Positions 1 through 11,046 of a DNA stretch of 64,000 nt are shown here, piece after piece; within the stretch, counting starts at the first letter, position 1, and each line of letters begins with the position of its first letter. Under the pieces are notes generated by a model that saw only the letters and a program-made list of their open reading frames with translations, was not told the DNA's origin and did no database searches. Both the position numbers and the translations under genes were made by a program. Source of the DNA: Clarireedia homoeocarpa (Eukaryota; Ascomycota; Leotiomycetes; Helotiales; Rutstroemiaceae); the NCBI GenBank assembly GCA_001465935.1, contig LNKV01000025.1, positions 143,609 through 207,608 on the forward strand, read 5' to 3'.

Positions 1-100
1 GTACACCTTGATCAGGCTTTCTTTGCTCGGCGATTACTTGTATTTTTGATTTAGAGGTCCTTCATTTCATTAATTTTTTATAGCCGGATGCTCGTATATC

Positions 101-1841
101 CTATCGTTTCGGCTCGTCCTTCAACTCCTCCATGTTCCCTCTCTCCAAATCTCTCTCTGCTGCATCTTCCCCATTTGACCCTTCAGCCCTCACTTCGCTG
201 CCACTGCTCTCCTCTTGCTCTCTCACCACCGGCTTCTCATCCGGTCTCTGCAGCCCCTTGTCCTTAATTAAAATACACAGGCACAAGCAGAATCCAATGA
301 TCGGAACCCATAAATAAAACACACTTTTACTAGCGCCCATATACGCGTTGAGCACCTCTTCCTTTTGCGACGGTGTCAGAGAACTCAAATCTGGGACACT
401 GAGTATCGACGCTAAGATTTTATCCTTGAATCCGGAAGGTAGTGGAGTAGCGAAGGAATTCACCCTAGATTTGATAGAGTTTGAGAATACAGCAGAGGAG
501 ATAGCGAGCCCGATTGCGCCACCTAGAGCACGGAGAAAGTTGCGAGTTGAGATGACGACGGCGCGATCACGTTTCAAGCAGTGAGCTTGAGCTGCGACAA
601 GAGTTGGTTGGAAGACAAATCCAACACCTGCACCTTCGATAAGGAGGATAATGACAATCTCCCATTTTGGGGTGCTTCGAGAAAAGAGGAGAACGAGACC
701 AGATCCAAGAGTCCAAATTATGAATCCAGCCCAGATGATTTCGCCATAGCGTTTTCGGCGGGATATATATTGTCCAGACACGATACTGAAAGACGATTGG
801 GTGGCGACGAAAGGAATGGTCAGGGCGGCTGACATAAGTGGAGAGTACTGGCGAGAGTTCTGATAGTAAATAGGCAGATAGTAGAGATGCGAGTAATAGA
901 CGATGCCAAAAAGAAAATTCTGGGTAAGGATAGCGGCCACAGCAGGGTTACTGAAGAGATTTAGAGGCATCATCGGCATCACGGCGAATTTCCATTCCAC
1001 AATGATGAACCCGATCATACAAACACCACCGATGGTTAGCATGGATATTACCATTGGGCTCGACCATTCGAAATAAGTTCCTCCTCCCGAAATAGGAATC
1101 AAAAGTAGAATAATGGCCGCTGAGACGAGGATAATACCGGGATAGTCGATCACTCGAATTTTGGTTGCTGTGGATCCATGAACCTTACTTGGTGGAAGAG
1201 TGAAAGCCACCATAATTCCAGACAGGACAGCCAGCGGGCAAATGCACCAGAAGAGTCCCCGCCATGTTGAGTTCTGCACGAATCCTGCAGCTAGAAACGG
1301 GCCTATCGTATTGCCGAGGCCAATGCATGATCCAAGAATTCCTTGATATCTAACACGAGGTTAGCATTGAGGAAAAGTATCAGCGACTAGAAAAAGCTTA
1401 CTTTCCGCGATTTTCGAGGGTAACAACATCAGAGACGATCATCATAGTCAATGCCATAATCCCTCCTGTTCCAACTCCAGAAATGCCTCTAAATGCATAA
1501 AGCTGGGGTCCCGTCTGAGCGAATCCGCATAATAAATCTCCTAGCGCTAGAAGGGCCACTGCGGTCAGAAACACCATCTTTCTCCCTAAGATATCTGATA
1601 TTCTTCCGTAGAGTACTTGGAACACCGTGTTTGCGATCAAACTTGACGTTCCGGCCCAGGAAATGGTAGTGGCGGAGTTGAGATCAGCTCCAATTGTAGG
1701 TAGAGCAAGACCGATTGAGTTCTGATCAATGAAAGTAATGAGAAGAGCAAACGCCAGTCCGCAGAAAACTACAATGAGTTTTCCCCTGGGAAGGATGTTG
1801 GTCTCGATACGGACCAATTCATGGCCATTAGCTCCCGCCAT
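101..1841 (-). CDS. MFS multidrug/toxin efflux transporter (DHA2, 14-TM type)
   Basis: A plasma-membrane proton-coupled exporter of the major facilitator superfamily, likely moving drugs or secondary metabolites outward. Two exons, 1402-1841 and 101-1349, flank a 52-nt intron (donor GTAAGC, acceptor TTAG) and give 562 aa. The first helix carries FIDQNSIGLALPTI. The loop after helix 2 has GRISDILGRK (MFS motif A), and the splice junction restores a motif C-like GSCIGLGNTIGP, typical of drug/H+ antiporters. About 14 hydrophobic segments follow, then an acidic cytoplasmic tail rich in Glu and Arg. The start at 1841 leaves only about 20 residues before helix 1, which is short for this family, so a further 5' exon is possible. 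Family assignment is firm; substrate is unknown. Confidence 0.88.
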
Positions 1842-3386
1842 GCTTGCAACTGCAAAGGCCTCTGAAAGAATACCGTGAGAGAATCAATGGCAAAACAACA
1901 ATACATAAGAGCAGCAGATAACGGCAATGATATAATTCTTGGCCACAGAGATTGGGCACGCAATTGGGAAAAGACAAGAAAATAAATTCTAACGGGTATC
2001 GGCACTTACCCCCGTTGATTGCAGATCATCGGATCTAGTACATTTTCTGAGGACAACTGCCCCTTCCCATTGGTGTTAGCCTGTGGGTACTTATCGCATT
2101 TTGAGAATTGACATGCTTGACATGATTGAGTTCATGGGCGGCGAGGCAAGAACTGGTCGAGCTTTTGCTCCAAAACTTCCTGATTTCGGAATTCCGGTCA
2201 TCAAAATCCGAGTATCGGATGAAGAATTACCCAGATTTCGCAGCAGAAATGTGGATAAGGAAGGATTCTGCCGAAAGGGTGGGGACAACAAATTCTCAGG
2301 AGGAAGTGGGAACTTTTAGTATCACGTGGAAGCCGACACTAGGACGTGGTGTGGTGTATTGTGATTTGTAAGCAGGGGATTGAACAGCAAAAGGTTCGGA
2401 GCGATAATAACTAAGTAATGGAATTACTATTTGAGTTGAGCACGAAGCTCCATATAATAAGGAAATATATTTTGTCTATATAGACCTTCGTTCTCTGCGG
2501 ATCAGTTGGCTCAGTACTGGCTCAGTACTGATCCAGCTGAGCCTATGTCCTCAGGGCTTATATTCCGTAACACAGAGTCAATATAGCTTCTATCGTCTTT
2601 AACGAGCAAATAAGAAAAATAGAGATATAGATGTTAAAGATGTTGAAGATACAAGAAAGCTCCTGATCTCGAGGAGTACAACAAACCTAAGCAACAAAGT
2701 AGAAGCAACAAAGTAGAAGCAAATAGACAAACAACGAACTTGTAAAGTAACGTTAAAGCAAGGAGAAAAAGTATACTTATATTAAAATCACCCCATATCC
2801 ACACCCATATCACAAGAATTCTACTTTGAACATCCACCTACATATTATCGATCACATCACTTAAAATAACCTATAATCCATATAATATGATATATATGTT
2901 GGGTGAACAGCGAAAAGCTTTCATGATAAGATATTTCCTCACTAGAAAAAAGACCTATGCACCACTTTCGTGAGATCAAGCAGAAAACTTTTTGTGCAAA
3001 CGGGGAGATGTCGGCTTACAGTTAGAGGCTTATGTCATTCTCTGGAATCGCCAAGGAAAGAGAAAGATATCCGAAAGCCCACGGCAGGGATCATCCCAAA
3101 GCGCACCGGGCCGCAGAAGAGAACAGGGCGACTCCACCGTGGATGTTACTAGTAGCCCAATTTGCGGTCCACCGCCAGAGGAAATGAAAGATCACGAAAT
3201 TGAGTTCATAGTATCGTAGCGTTGGAAGTTTGGACATGAATAAGTCCGAGTGGGAATATTTCATATAATTGTTTATTCGTCTGGTTAACCTTATAATATA
3301 TTGGCTTGACGAGTCCAGAGCAGACGGATCATCAAACAGACTACCTGCCCGCGCCAAAACTTGTGCTGTCACTCAGATAAAATCTA
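1842..3386. other. Intergenic, no gene seen
   Basis: No convincing coding signal on either strand. From about 2380 to 2960 the sequence is AT-rich. At 2499-2534 there is a short near-palindrome: GGATCAGT and ACTGATCC flank two direct copies of GGCTCAGTACT. Its function is unknown. Confidence 0.5.
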
Positions 3387-3662
3387 CTATATTGGGAAGC
3401 AATTTTTTGGTTCTTGCTCAGCATTGAGCATGGTGTGTTGATCATCCCAGCCACCATTTATCCAAGCCTTCTGGTTAAGAGGCCCAAGACCTGTAGTGGT
3501 GCACTTGTCCCATCCGAAAAGAGATGTCCCCAGTTTGTTTGAGGTTGTGTATTCCGGATAGCAGTCGCCAACGTTTATGCACAGGTTCGTGAAATTTTCT
3601 TGACCACAAACAAACGTGAGAAAATGAGAAACAAGTATAGAGAGGAAAACAGCAAAAGACAT
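3387..3662 (-). CDS. Small cysteine-containing secreted protein
   Basis: A 91-aa single-exon reading frame. The first 20 residues form a typical signal peptide (hydrophobic core FAVFLSILVSHFLTFV, then CGQ). The mature part of about 70 residues has four Cys (LCINVGDC, DKC, NC) and several aromatic residues but no membrane segment. That is the profile of a small secreted fungal protein or candidate effector. A TATA-like stretch sits about 75 bp upstream on the same strand. I recognise no family and give no function. An intron removing part of the frame cannot be excluded. Confidence 0.55.
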   Translation of the reverse strand: MSFAVFLSILVSHFLTFVCGQENFTNLCINVGDCYPEYTTSNKLGTSLFGWDKCTTTGLGPLNQKAWINGGWDDQHTMLNAEQEPKNCFPI

Positions 3663-3735
3663 TTTCGAAAGATTGTTTGACTTTGAACGGTATCTGCAAC
3701 ACCTGAGTTCGAGAGGTGAAGGCAGATTCTCCAGG

Positions 3736-3744
3736 CTATATATA
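3736..3744 (-). promoter_or_regulatory. TATA-like element of the secreted-protein gene
   Basis: TATATATAG on the minus strand lies about 75 bp upstream of the ATG at 3662, a usual spacing for a fungal core promoter. It supports the small gene being transcribed. Confidence 0.4.
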
Positions 3745-5096
3745 CCGCAATATTGAGACTCGCAGCATCCAATGATAGTTTATGTACGAATTGATTCGAT
3801 AATGTAACGTAAAGTAATTGTAAAACCAAATATAAGCCTAAATTGTTACTTCTCTAGAAGTGACGTCACTTTTGGAGTTTTCACAGTAATTGAAACGAGG
3901 AAGAAAAAGCCTATTGACTTCGGATACGATGCAGAGATGCGGGCCCTCTCACTGGCTGAAGGATATTCCATGCTTTATTGCGAGCAGATTAATCCGACCT
4001 CTACGTAGTTCCAAAGACAGGGAGTCTAGAGTGAAAACACGTTAGGCAAAATACAAGACTAGGAGCAGTAGAATCTATACAGAAGATTTCTCCCAATCTG
4101 GAAGTTCAAAGTGTTGAATCAACATTGTGAATGTGGCTCCTCCTGGATTCCTTTGGGTTGAGTGAACCGGTCTATATGATTAGCCCTTGCTAAACAAACA
4201 AACACTACTTCAAGGCAGAGTTGTTCTTGGTGTCTAGGTCAGAAGACTGCTATATATCCCAGGGTTAGAAGCAAATCAGAGGAGACTTTTGGAGGACAGT
4301 AGACCGTTCCTGGTCGCAGTGAACTTGACATCGGCCTTGCTTCTTGACTCAGACTAGAAGTTCAATAGACGTGGGAGAAATTTTCGCTCTGCACGACTTG
4401 CAGTTAGACTTGGTTAGCAGCTATGTGACAGCTGCAAAACTCTAGGTCTCCAACAGTTGGTCCAACACTGCTAATGAACTCCGAAATTGAGTGGATAAAA
4501 ACGATTGCCCGGATGCACACGCATTTGCAGCCTCACTAGTTGTCATGCCGCGTCCGTCTCGCGGAGGATTCGAACTGCCAATCTTGATGGTGTAATTTAT
4601 GCGATATAAAATGCGAACAGTCCATGAGGAGTTCTCGTTGTCAACGAAGAGTGACTGTATTCTCATAAGGGACACAGTGTCTAACAACAAGTACTGATGG
4701 AGTCTGTACATGCGACACTCTCACTAGCTGATATTCTGACGACGATAATATTTCATCACGGTGACATCATAGTAGTGCAGATGCAAGCTCCATCATTCCA
4801 GACAGTACTCAGAAAAGAAATTTTACGATGGTAAATGAATATGATAAGGTAAGGGGAAAATGTCTGGCTACTTCGAATACAAATTAGTTCTAGCAAGGCT
4901 TTACAGCCTCGTATCCAGCCTCGCTTAGAACTATCAACCGAAGCAGCTGCGTCGTCTTGTGTTTGCCTACCTTCATCATCATGTATTTTAAACGCGACAC
5001 ATACCCTCTTAACGATCTCTGAACACCTCAAATAATTCTTTTGTTGCTCTCAAGCATTTGACCCCGCATTCAATTCATTCCGGTTCAACGATCAAA
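3745..5096. other. Intergenic, no gene seen
   Basis: About 1.35 kb with only short reading frames that lack codon structure. Around 4560-4580 a GGATTCGAACTGCC string resembles the T-arm of a reversed tRNA, but no partner stems were found. Confidence 0.45.
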
Positions 5097-6066
5097 ATGA
5101 ATCCTTACGAAAGTAACCTTGCCCCTCTCCCAACCCCACCTCATCGAGCTCATTACATACAGCATCTCTCATAGACCACCTCTATTGACTCCTATGCAGT
5201 TGAACACAATATCAAAGAGTCAGCTACGGCCAGGCCCCGACGTCGTCCTTCTATGTCCTCATTTTTCAACCAGCTGTCTCAAATCGAAACCTCGGACTCG
5301 ACCACAGATCCTACATGGCAGCACAACAACCCACACGCTGTACCTACCCCAGTATGTTTCTGTCGCTCTCTTCTACTAGTTCTCAACTAAGCATTGGCAC
5401 ATAATTTACAATCGCCATTTCGGTATTATGCCTCTTGAGCTCTAAATCAGTTTCCAGACGCTGTCCTGCAAATCTTAACAAAACAGACTAATCCTTATAA
5501 ACTAGGTCGACGTAGCAGCAGCGTACCGCCTTCTCCAAGACCAATACCTCACCTTACGTAGCGATTCAGACGACCCCTCCTCGACCAATCCACTCCTCGA
5601 CGTACTGATCGATTCTCTACGATCGCAAATCGAATCACCTCCGAAGCAAGTAAGCGGCTGCTCACAAGCTTACCTCGACACCATTGACCGCGTCCCGCGC
5701 AAGTCTTTGAAGCCTGACGAAACATGTCCGATTTGCGGAGAAAAATTCTTGGATGATCAGTACTGTCTCGTTGTAGTACTACCCTGCCACCCAACGCACA
5801 AGTTTGATCTGGAGTGTGTGGGCCCGTGGCTCAGGATAAATGGCACATGTCCGTTGGATAGGAAGGCAGTGGGAGATGGTGAGAAAAGGAGAAAGGACCA
5901 GGAGAGGGAGGTGGAGGCCAGGGTGGAGGGGTTGGACTTGGAGGAGGGGGTGGAAGGGCTTAGCAGGAGACTGAACCAGAGGGAAGCGGAGAGGGAAAAG
6001 GAACGGCAGAAGAAAAAGGCGGAAGACGATTATGAAAGTGATGGGGATGATGGAATGTATGCGTAG
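5097..6066 (+). CDS. RING-finger protein (putative E3 ubiquitin ligase)
   Basis: Three exons are proposed: 5097-5112, 5200-5351 and 5506-6066, giving 242 aa in frame throughout. The tiny first exon (MNPYE plus one base) is required because an in-frame TAG at 5172 lies between two coding stretches. The proposed 87-nt intron ends at ATGCAG and yields MNPYEIEHNIKESATARPRR. The C-terminal half has an atypical RING: CPICGEKF (about residue 128), LPCHPTHKFD, ECVGPWL and TCPLDRK, so Cys/His ligands are all present. After it comes a highly charged Glu/Arg/Lys coiled tail. A role in ubiquitin transfer is inferred from the RING; the substrate is unknown. Exon 1 is the least certain part. Confidence 0.78.
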
Positions 6067-6583
6067 AAATATAAGCGCAAGCTGGGAGTGAGATTTCAGG
6101 GCACAGATGATACCATATTGGGTACTGCGAATCGCGGAAGTGTTGGAACAGGTCCTTGAACGGGTCAAGTAAATAAAGGTAATGCAATGATGCACATTAT
6201 ATCGCCGAAGAATATTACCAAACCAATGTAAACAAAAAGCGATCAATGACATCCATTCGCCGGCGACTGGACGATTTGACACTGATCATACGCCTGTGTT
6301 CTCTCATTTGATTTTGGGCTCTATCGCTCATCAAACGATAGTCAAGCGGGCACGAGAAAGCCATGAGCAGCAGAATCAAAGATTTCCCATGGAGTTTTAA
6401 ACGATCTATTAAAGTTTCCCAATCCGCCATATTAAATGGGAGCTAGTTGAGAAAGTGATTCAACATATTCCGCCCTCACAGGTGGCTGGAAACCTAATTT
6501 TCACATTCTCCTCCGACGTCAAATCGGTCATCATTCGCAAGAACCTATCATGTCCCAGAGCGAAGGAAAGCTTCTAACCCCAT
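6067..6583. other. Convergent 3' intergenic region
   Basis: Separates the 3' ends of the RING gene (+) and the cytochrome b5 gene (-). Overlapping reading frames here look like chance frames. No repeat or RNA gene seen. Confidence 0.5.
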
Positions 6584-7435
6584 CTATACCTGTGTCTGCT
6601 GGCTCTGCAAATACTTATAAGCGCCAAATGAAGCCAAACCTCCCAAAAGTACAACGGCATAGAGACCGATGCCCATGCCTGTTTCCTTGTTGGATGGGGT
6701 GGGTGCGTAGGCTGTGTTAGAGACTTTTGCAGCGGGGTCGCCGTCCTAGCAAATGTTAGTTTTATTTTATGCAAATTTATGTCAAGGGACAGAGTGGAGT
6801 TTGGAATATGAGGAGGGGTGGGACGAGGGGGACATACCACGCGCTTTAGTTTTCCGACAAGGAGGCCTTTGAGGATTTCACGGGCTTCGTCACTGTGTCC
6901 TACGTCTTCGAATGCATCGGTAGCGTCTTGTCCGCCGACATCGAGGAGCACCTCCTCTCCTCCACTGTGATTGTATGATGTTAGTGATTTGTCCTTTCCT
7001 TAGAAACAAACGAGTTGTAGAAACAAGAAGGGAAAGGAAGGAGGAATGAGCGAATTGGGAGTGTCGTAAAGTATAAGCATCGTAGGTATGAAAACTCCCC
7101 GAACTTTGTCCGTAGACTCATATTCTGTCCAGACGACGAATCTTTCAAGAGTGTCCTCGAGAATGTCCTCAAGATTGGCGCTTTGCAGCGCTTGGCCCTA
7201 TCTGATATCCCCCCTCCGAAAGGGCAGGGCTGCAGGCCTCTCAATTCGGACATCTCCTCTCGAGCTTGCGCAAATAAGTAGAGAAAATCACTTACGGATG
7301 CTCATCGACGAATTTCGTGGCGTCGTAAACCAAATCACTAATGACCATATAGAGATCTTTCTTAGTCTTATGTTCTGCAACCTCCTTGTATGTGATTTCG
7401 ACCGTAGTCTTTGTAGCTGTTGATTCGTTCGCCAT
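6584..7435 (-). CDS. Cytochrome b5, tail-anchored
   Basis: A small haem protein of the ER membrane that passes electrons to desaturases, sterol enzymes and some P450s. Exons 7296-7435, 6838-6964 and 6584-6745 give 142 aa. The first intron is long for this window (331 nt), the second is 92 nt. The first junction rebuilds the haem-ligand motif DEHPGGEE, and the second haem ligand lies in FEDVGHSDEAR. Residues from about 108 form a hydrophobic anchor (IGLYAVVLLGGLASFGAY) followed by a short polar tail, the classic tail-anchored layout. Length is normal for the microsomal form. Several cytochrome b5 paralogues exist in fungi and I do not assign which one this is. Confidence 0.92.
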
Positions 7436-8125
7436 TTTGAATATGTATAATCTCCTAGATCTTTTCTAAAGCTCGAAAAGTTCCAATCTATTATCTGCCC
7501 GTGTGTTTTTCTCGCGCAAGTCTGTTTTTCGTTCAAAAAGACAGGTGTCTAGAGGCAGTGAGGTGTGATACACGAAACGAAGTGGAAGAGAAGCTCTTCA
7601 AAAAATGCCTGCCGTGATTTAAACAGTCCGTCGGATCCAAGGGAAGAATAGCTTCCGTCAGAGGTGAGTTTACACACTGGCCAAAACCTTATCACGCTAA
7701 GGATACGATGGTTGTCAGCATGTGGAGGAAATGCGTTGATTGGTTGAATGCGAGCACCGAGGGATCTTCGGCCTCCGAGAGTCTATTTGTGTATGGCACG
7801 CCTGGGTAATCGATGCGGTAGTTCTCTGCTTTCTGACCGAGGATATGGGTCATGGAAGAGATTTAATGCTTCCGCATAATTCCAAACGATTGATTCCGCG
7901 GAGAACTAGAGAAGCCGACTCCGACGTTATAATTATGCTAGACTGCACTCAAGCGCTGTACTCAAGCACTGTTTTAATGTGAGGCTTGCAGAGTAGGCTG
8001 AGATTGGGTGGTGATAGCGGAAATCCACCCTTCAATGTTATGTTATATTCCACTTCGGAAATCCTTCGCATTCAACATTTTATGCTAACTACCAAACCAT
8101 TCCCCACTGCGTATCACTCCCTAGC
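7436..8125. other. Intergenic, no gene seen
   Basis: About 690 bp between the cytochrome b5 start and the capping-protein stop. It should contain the cytochrome b5 promoter. Reading frames at 7740-8393 (+) have no coding character and partly mirror the gene on the other strand. Confidence 0.5.
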
Positions 8126-9268
8126 CTATTTTCTGGAGCTTCCACCGCCAATATCTTGTCCCAACCTGTACCCCGCAATTTTATCCCATTCAATCTTCTG
8201 TCTTGTAATAGGTAATTGTCTTCTCAGTCCCTTGAAGGCTCCTTCACTCAGATTGTTGAAGCCCTTGTTGATTTCTTCTTGGTATCTTTTCTCGGTTGTA
8301 GCAATTTCTCGTACGATTCCGCTCGCGGATGAGGATGAGACGGACGATGAGAGGGGTTTGTTTGTGAGCAGTCGAACGTTACCATCTTCGTAGTAATGGA
8401 CATCGACTTTAATGCTGCCGGTAAGGGAGGAAGATGAAGGCTCATAAATGTAGAGTGAACGCCATCGACCGTTCCTAAACATACGTCAGTCATTGTAAAT
8501 GGAATCTCTCGAAGAGTAAAGTACCAGAAGTTGTTTGGACTGTACTTGTTTGCAACAACTAAGATTGCAATTTTTGAATCATTTTCGATGGGATATGCAC
8601 CGTATGATGCATCCGGAAAATGCTCAGCTACGTGTGGACCCAGACTCTTCAGAATTGATTTACTATCTCTTGTCAGCTTACTTCATGCTTCTTCCGCGGA
8701 GTACCTACGCAAGATCTGCATGGCTGCCTTCCAAAGCATGACTTTGCACTGAACTTGCTGTCTATTGCCCCTCATGTTAGACCCGCTGCGCTACCTCAGA
8801 CCAGTCCCAAAATGCAAATACCTGTGTTGTGTGGTCGAAAGCGAAACTAGACGAGCTTTCAACATCGTAGTATCTGCCATCTCCCAGAGAGTTGTGCGAA
8901 CTGACTATGACCTTATATAATAGTCAGTCGAATAATTGAATAGATGAGCCTCGACAAAACTGACTTGTTGACTGCTTCCCGGAAGCTTGACGGTTGCGAA
9001 CTGTTCTTCATTATATTTCTCAAATGCCGGTCCAAGTTGTGAGACCAGGTTTGGTGTGTTAATCGTAAGGGCCTTGATGTCTATGGATGTAGGAGTCAAT
9101 ACGATAGTTCGTTTGCTGTGGGATGAAGTTATCTCTACCAGCTATGACATCTGCAAGCTTTCAAAGCATATACGTTAGTGAAGGTATTCGTAGCTAGGAA
9201 AGTGTTCATACCTCTCCTGGCGGAGCTCCTTCTACAAATGCCGAAACGGTTTCAAGTTGAGAAGACAT
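8126..9268 (-). CDS. cap1: F-actin-capping protein subunit alpha
   Basis: The alpha half of the CapZ heterodimer, which caps actin barbed ends in cortical patches. Seven exons: 9212-9268, 9139-9157, 8965-9080, 8822-8911, 8709-8761, 8525-8662 and 8126-8474; 273 aa, in frame at every junction. The second exon is a 19-nt microexon restoring LADVIAD between PPGE and IKAL. Conserved family segments are present in order: FVEGAPPGE, QLGPAFEKYNEEQF, SLGDGRYYD, NNFWNGRWRS (junction-built), KVDVHYYEDGNV and the signature RRQLPITRQKIEW with a basic Gly-rich tail. Length equals the usual fungal protein. Six introns in 820 coding bases is intron-dense compared with its neighbours. Confidence 0.95.
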
Positions 9269-9666
9269 TGTGGGCTGAGTTAATGAATTTGAATTGTTGC
9301 GATTAAATAGGTTCGCTCCAGTGGGTGTTTGCTGGCGCGGATCAATGCTGGGGTTGAGACAAATATGAAGCTAATCGGCAAGCGATCATTTCAGCCACAA
9401 ACTGAGGGGTGGTTGTGGCTTGTGCAAAGCATATATAAAAATGAATTAACGTTAGAACTTTGGCAGTTTTAAATATTCTACAAGGAGAATCTCCTAATTG
9501 ACATATCGATTAACACCGTGGATGTATTGCAGATGGTTATCAAGCATCAGCTAACCTTACAATGGACCGACCGCCATCACCCAGAGGAGTAGATTTCCTG
9601 TGCATCCTTGATCATCACTGTACATACATCTTCCGCCTCAGTCGTGTGCCCTTGAACCACAAGACA
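9269..9666. other. Promoter region of the capping-protein gene
   Basis: About 400 bp between the capping-protein start and the RBR ligase stop. Nothing besides presumed 5' regulatory sequence is seen. Confidence 0.45.
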
Positions 9667-11046
9667 TTAAAGTCTGTGGCGCCGGCAATTATTGCATGCT
9701 TGGATATGACAATGCCTGCATCGAAGAATGTATTGCTGTAAGGTGTCATGGCATTCTTCACATTCGTGACGCCCTTGAATTCTATCCCATTGAACATGCC
9801 TGCAATCATGGTTTTCTCGAAGATCTTCCACCTGTGCTGCAACTTGAGCATTTCTTACCATCTGCTCTCCAGGTAGCTGCTCACGATCGACGATTAAGTT
9901 GGCACGGGCAAGGAGACGTGGCTCATGCCATTGTTCACAGGTACAAGTCTTCCAACGTTCCCCGCAATTATAGCAGAATTGGGCACTACAACGGCAACTG
10001 TTGCAACCTCCAGTGTTAGCATAGATCACAGATACAGAAATGACAGCCACATACATCATATGATTACAGCCATAATCGAGTTCGACAAGTGTGCGACAAG
10101 CATAGCACCTTTGCCATCCATTCTCCTTTGCCACTTCCAAAATTTGTTGTAAGGCTGTATCGTTAGGACACTCCTCTTCGTGTGCTTTTTTGCAGATTGT
10201 ACAAGTCTTAAAGCTACAATTAGGGCAGGTTGCGACATCATCGCTAATAAAGCGAGCTTCGATAAAGGTTGAACATGTCGGTAAACAGCAGTAAGTTCTG
10301 TTTATCGTCTCGAACTCGACCTTCTTTTTGTTGAACCTCTCGATAAGGTCGGCCGTCAGGAGAACGCAATTTTCTTCTGGCGAAATGGGCTGGCGGCAAC
10401 AACGTGGAGGAAATAGAGACTCATCCGTCATTGCTGTTTCAAACAAGTCTGTAAGACAGGGACGACAGTAGACATGACCACATGGAGCGCGCGTAAGTTC
10501 GAAGATATTTACATCCTCCCGGCAAGCTTCACAGGTCTCGGTTCTCTCTCTCCTGCTTACAGCGCGGCTAGAAGATTCCGCTTGCCCTCCATCACACGTG
10601 TCTTGATTCGGTTGATATATGCTTAACTCACTACGACCAACATGCAGAGTCTGGAATTTCGTGAATAGCGCGTCATCCAAAGTCTGAAGTTGATCTGTTT
10701 GTAAACTACCTGTATTTGGCATAGGCGCGCCTTCGCTCAGTCGAGCAGCCACCTCATGATCTTCAATGGCGATAATTTCCTGTGATGTGACATCAAATAA
10801 TACTTGCGCGTCGACTTGCACCGCGGCTGCTATGCTTCTGACCATACGTCGATCCGAAAGGAATGTGGAGATAGCGTCCAATTCTTCTTTTTGCATTTGA
10901 ATGGCAAGTGCGTCATCGGAGAGATCACCTTCGCGTTGCTTTCCTTTGGTTGCATACCGATTCAAATCCTCGAGTTGAAGATCAATGATGAGGGCTAACG
11001 TCTGCTCATCAGCGTCATCTGAAAGAAACTCATTGGCGGAAGCCAT
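9667..11046 (-). CDS. RBR-type E3 ubiquitin ligase (RING1-IBR-RING2)
   Basis: A RING/HECT hybrid ligase that passes ubiquitin through a catalytic Cys. Exons 10055-11046 and 9667-9997 give 440 aa. The 57-nt intron (GTATGT...CAACAG, branch CTAAC) contains no in-frame stop and is a multiple of three, so an unspliced reading would add 19 residues in RING2. Splicing restores GCNHMICRCSAQFCYNCG. In order: an acidic N-terminal part with LIIDLQLEDL, RING1 (CEACREDV, APCGHVYCRPC), an IBR zinc module (CLPTC, CPNCSFKTC), RING2 with the expected catalytic Cys in GCNHM, and a C-terminal CEEC...CRHC...C zinc-like tail. The start at 11046 (MASANEF) is preferred over an upstream ATG at 11088. The substrate is unknown. 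Confidence 0.87.
   Translation of the reverse strand: MASANEFLSDDADEQTLALIIDLQLEDLNRYATKGKQREGDLSDDALAIQMQKEELDAISTFLSDRRMVRSIAAAVQVDAQVLFDVTSQEIIAIEDHEVAARLSEGAPMPNTGSLQTDQLQTLDDALFTKFQTLHVGRSELSIYQPNQDTCDGGQAESSSRAVSRRERTETCEACREDVNIFELTRAPCGHVYCRPCLTDLFETAMTDESLFPPRCCRQPISPEENCVLLTADLIERFNKKKVEFETINRTYCCLPTCSTFIEARFISDDVATCPNCSFKTCTICKKAHEEECPNDTALQQILEVAKENGWQRCYACRTLVELDYGCNHMMYVAVISVSVIYANTGGCNSCRCSAQFCYNCGERWKTCTCEQWHEPRLLARANLIVDREQLPGEQMVRNAQVAAQVEDLRENHDCRHVQWDRIQGRHECEECHDTLQQYILRCRHCHIQACNNCRRHRL

Noticed and set aside
4557..4640. tRNA-like T-arm string (GGATTCGAACTGCC) on the minus strand
   Set aside because: No matching acceptor, anticodon or D stems could be paired; the T stem itself is poor. 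At best a decayed fragment.
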